A DNA stretch of 64,000 nucleotides from assembly GCA_037045535.1 (NCBI GenBank), contig JBAOHI010000039.1, forward strand, positions 1 through 64,000, in the 5' to 3' direction. Position numbers and translations under genes: made by a program. This stretch comes from Competibacter_A sp037045535 (GTDB lineage: Bacteria > Pseudomonadota > Gammaproteobacteria > Competibacterales > Competibacteraceae). Positions 61,925 through 64,000 of this stretch are shown here, in pieces (the first letter of the stretch is position 1; every line of letters starts with the position of its first letter). Under the pieces are notes generated by a model. That model saw nothing but the letters and a program-made list of their open reading frames with translations. It made no database searches and had not been told where the DNA came from.

Positions 61925-62610
61925 GTGGTGGGAGGTGTCGGCGAACCAGTCGTGCTTGCCTTGGTCGAGGGATGGCCGGTGGCAGATATGGTGATAAGAC
62001 GAGAGTTGGCGATGTCATTCGCGGTTGTGCCACGGCAGAGCTTAAAATCGGCGCTACTCACTGGAACACCACTTGCGTCCACGGCAACGCCCAGCCCGTT
62101 GTAGCGCATGTACGTCTGGAAAGGATTGCCAACCGTTAGCGTTTGGTCGCCGGATAGAGGGTCGTAAGTCTGGATAGTACTGGCTATCGTTGCACAATTC
62201 GTCTCGCCAGATGCCTCGGGAAAAACGTCCCACCCCGCGCTCCAATTTCCCGCCGTCGTTCCCTTGCGCTTGACACAGACGATACTTCCCCGCCGAACTG
62301 CTTCGGATCGAGCGAGCATCAGGGAAGTAATGAATTCACTCGCCTGGTTGGAAATGCGGTTGTTCTTGACCAGATCGATGAAGGTTGGTATTCCAACAGT
62401 GACCAGGATGGCGACAACGGCTACCGTTACCAGCAACTCTGTCAGCGTGAAGCCGGAGATGTTGGGCGAACCAGTGGCGACGAGCGCGGGGGATCTCTGA
62501 CTGGGTCGAACCTTACCCTCGAATGCGGGTAGGATACTGGCGAGTGCTAGCGAAGGCGGCGTGCCTGCGTGAAATTCAAGGGAGGCTGTTGCGTTGTGTT
62601 GCATTAGCAT
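61915..62610 (-). CDS. fimT: Minor pseudopilin FimT/GspH-like (cluster B)
   Basis: 231 aa as drawn, with an N-terminal extension of about 52 residues before the cleavage region ISG-FTLTELLVTVAVVAILVTVGIPTF. A nearer start is not obvious, but a GTG or TTG around residue 40 may be used. After it come NQASEFITSLMLARSEAVRRGSIVCVKR and GWDVFPEA, as in GspH/FimT. First gene of the six-gene pilus cluster B. The upstream region (62611-62850) should hold the operon promoter. Confidence 0.86.
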   Translation of the reverse strand: MLMQHNATASLEFHAGTPPSLALASILPAFEGKVRPSQRSPALVATGSPNISGFTLTELLVTVAVVAILVTVGIPTFIDLVKNNRISNQASEFITSLMLARSEAVRRGSIVCVKRKGTTAGNWSAGWDVFPEASGETNCATIASTIQTYDPLSGDQTLTVGNPFQTYMRYNGLGVAVDASGVPVSSADFKLCRGTTANDIANSRLITISATGHPSTKASTTGSPTPPTTCP

Positions 62611-63294
62611 TATTTTAAAAAATGAATACTTGGGATTCGTTAGGAAGTTTAATAAGCCACGAAGGCGCCCCTGTCATGCAGAAAGAGACAAATGGTACTG
62701 TTTAAGCGATAAACGGAGTTATGCTCGAAAGCTGCGGCTGAAGGAGAGAGGGGGCGGCGTATTCTTGATGATTTTCGAGGTTATCAATTCCGGTTAAGGA
62801 GCGAATACGCCATGATGTGAATATAAGATCATTTTGCTGAGGGATCCAGGCGTGCCGAGGCCGATGGCAGACGCGCTGAAATTGCTGAGGGACGGAGCGA
62901 CGCAACTGCTGGGGCTGCGATTGAGGCGGAGATGAAGGAGTTTCTGGTTCGGTTCAAAAACCAGAAGACGGCGAATGGACGCCAGCGGTGGGTGCGCAAC
63001 GGGCATTGACCGGAACGGGCGATCCAGACAGGACTTGTGGTCGGTGGCGGTGTTGGCGTCAAGAATCCGGAGACGGGTGAGGAAGTGCCCCTGAAACCGG
63101 GAAATCGGTTTGAGGTTGTGCCCGGCGGCGGGTTGTTGCCATCACCAGTTCCTTTTAATGTCGAGGTCGATGGAGAGCAAAAGGTTGGCATTATCATGGG
63201 ATTGAATGTCGAGGAGGTTGAACCACCGGGCGAGTCGCAAGATAATCAGTTGATCTACTGGTACAAGGAGATGGGGCAGTAATCGACTATGTGC
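62611..63294. other. Intergenic region between fimT and ispH containing a transposase relic
   Basis: The left 200 bases are AT-rich and probably contain the pilus operon promoter. The rest contains the IS256-like relic (62845-63060). An 81-codon plus-strand frame at 63037-63282 follows on from that relic in the same frame; its sequence is unrecognised and it starts with GTG inside the relic, so I do not call it a gene. Confidence 0.5.
62845..63060 (+). pseudogene. IS256 (Mutator)-like transposase N-terminal relic
   Basis: The plus-strand frame reads AAIEAEMKEFLVRFKNQ, ANGRQRWVRNGH, an in-frame TGA, then PERAIQTGLVVGGGVGVKNPE. This parallels the IS256-family opening (ALEAEVxxFLxxxxxxxDxxGRRxVVRNGxxPEREIQTGxGPVxVxxPK). 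The stop codon and absence of any downstream catalytic domain make it a dead fragment. Confidence 0.55.
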
Positions 63295-63338
63295 GTTCAG
63301 CCCTCTCTCCGTTTGGCAAGAGAAAAAGGGGGCTGAAC
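63295..63338. terminator. Hairpin downstream of ispH
   Basis: Arms GTTCAGCCC (63295-63303) and GGGCTGAAC (63330-63338) with an inner TCTC/GAGA pairing, 79 bp past the ispH stop. No T-run on the minus strand, so a terminator role is only possible. Confidence 0.35.
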
Positions 63339-63416
63339 CGCTGGATCGCTTAATAGGTGGTGGGGCAATGTCAACTCTGCAAATCTGCCGGGCGAGGGTC
63401 TGGGGATCCTACGAAC

Positions 63417-64000
63417 TCACCGCAGCTCTCGCGGCAACGAGAACACCACGTTTTCCGCCCGACCGGCACTTTCCGCGACTGTGGCGGCGCCCAGTTCGCG
63501 CAAGCGGTCGATGACCTGTTGCACCAGCACTTCGGGCGCTGATGCGCCAGCGGTGACGCCGATGGCGGTTTTGCCCGCCAACCAGGCAGGATCGATATCC
63601 GCCGGTCCATCGATCAGATAGGCCGGCGTTCCTGCTTTCTCCGCCAGCTCACGCAGCCGGTTGGAATTGGAGCTGCTGCGCGAACCAACCACTAACAGCA
63701 GTTCGCAGTGTCCCGATAATTCCTTGACCGCGTCCTGCCGGTTCTGGGTGGCATAGCAGATGTCGTCCTTGCGCGGTCCCTGAATGGCTGGGAATCGTTC
63801 GCGCAAGGCGACAACGATTCGAGCCGTGTCGTCCACCGAGAGGGTGGTTTGGGTGACGTAAGCCAGCTCGGTGGGATTGCGTACTCGTAACGCCCGGACA
63901 TCCTCGACCGTTTCCACCAGATACATCCGTCCACCCTGGCCCTCGTCGTACTGGCCCATGGTGCCTTCGACCTCGGGATGGCCCGCGTGACCGATCAGGA
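63417..64000 (-). CDS. ispH: 4-hydroxy-3-methylbut-2-enyl diphosphate reductase, 3' part
   Basis: Partial at the right window edge; the frame continues to 64000 with LIGHAGHPEVEGTMGQY. IspH is a [4Fe-4S] enzyme that makes isopentenyl and dimethylallyl diphosphate in the last step of the MEP pathway. Visible features are the His in GHAGHPE, TQTTLSVDDT, the iron-sulfur Cys in DDICYATQNRQDAVKEL, SSNSNRLRELAE (substrate-phosphate binding), and GVTAGASAPEVLVQQVIDRL. ispH next to fimT and pilus genes is a common gammaproteobacterial arrangement. Confidence 0.95.
   Translation of the reverse strand, partial: LIGHAGHPEVEGTMGQYDEGQGGRMYLVETVEDVRALRVRNPTELAYVTQTTLSVDDTARIVVALRERFPAIQGPRKDDICYATQNRQDAVKELSGHCELLLVVGSRSSSNSNRLRELAEKAGTPAYLIDGPADIDPAWLAGKTAIGVTAGASAPEVLVQQVIDRLRELGAATVAESAGRAENVVFSLPRELR

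Noticed and set aside
63037..63282. 81-codon frame after the IS256-like relic
   Set aside because: Starts with GTG within the relic and has no recognised homology; reported only as part of the relic.

Overview
The window looks like chromosomal DNA of a GC-rich (about 60% by eye) Gram-negative gammaproteobacterium. It has lipopolysaccharide core genes (LpxL-type acyltransferase, heptosyltransferase-type GT9 enzymes, O-antigen ligase, WaaA), a type IV pilus assembly region with PilY1 next to ispH, CpdA, ArgA, CysZ, and a fatty-acid and propionate activation repertoire. A polyphosphate glucokinase and many insertion-sequence scars would suit a glycogen- or polyphosphate-cycling wastewater lineage such as Competibacteraceae. 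That placement is inference and needs a marker-gene search.

Layout. 1-4.6 kb: 3' part of a frameshifted ammonium transporter, a PatB/MalY C-S lyase, a Tat-type serine hydrolase and a membrane-anchored EEP-family phosphatase or nuclease. 5.3-8.5 kb: a 1092-aa Ser/Thr kinase with a repeat-rich exported half ending in PEGA and MORN domains. 8.8-14.4 kb: aroC, an MFS permease, tRNA-Ala, argA, cpdA and a class II aldolase. 14.7-18.2 kb: a translationally coupled trio (ZIP-like transporter with an embedded cyclic-nucleotide domain, FkbM methyltransferase, RibD-C/VOC fusion). 18.2-28.4 kb: an envelope-glycan locus (epimerase, LpxL, two GT9, GT2, GT4, WaaL, DUF6165) interrupted by an IS630 element and two transposase scars. 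29-30.3 kb: tRNA-Ser, a transposase scar, ppgK and tRNA-Arg.

30.5-49 kb is mostly acyl-CoA metabolism. It holds an acyl-CoA dehydrogenase with its electron acceptor ETF, two acyl-CoA ligases, a MaoC hydratase, an enoyl-CoA hydratase homologue, PrpE and malate dehydrogenase. Interleaved are a MalT-like LuxR regulator, a FixJ-type two-component system, an NRDE protein and a decayed amidohydrolase. 49.5-51.6 kb carries cysZ and waaA. From 51.6 to 62.6 kb two minor-pilin clusters face each other: fimT-pilV-pilW-pilX on the plus strand, and fimT-pilV-pilW-pilX-pilY1-pilE on the minus strand. The window ends in an IS256-like scar and the 3' part of ispH.

Three host genes (amt, mdh, the sensor kinase) and the IS630 transposase carry frameshifts, and every one is repaired by removing a single surplus base. 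For the housekeeping genes this points to assembly error at least as much as to gene decay. No CRISPR array, prophage or classical defence island was seen. The most distinctive architectures are the PEGA/MORN kinase, the CNBD-ZIP protein near CpdA, the RibD-C/VOC fusion, and a pair of CCTATC-N4-GATAGG palindromes between the MalT-like regulator and maoC.
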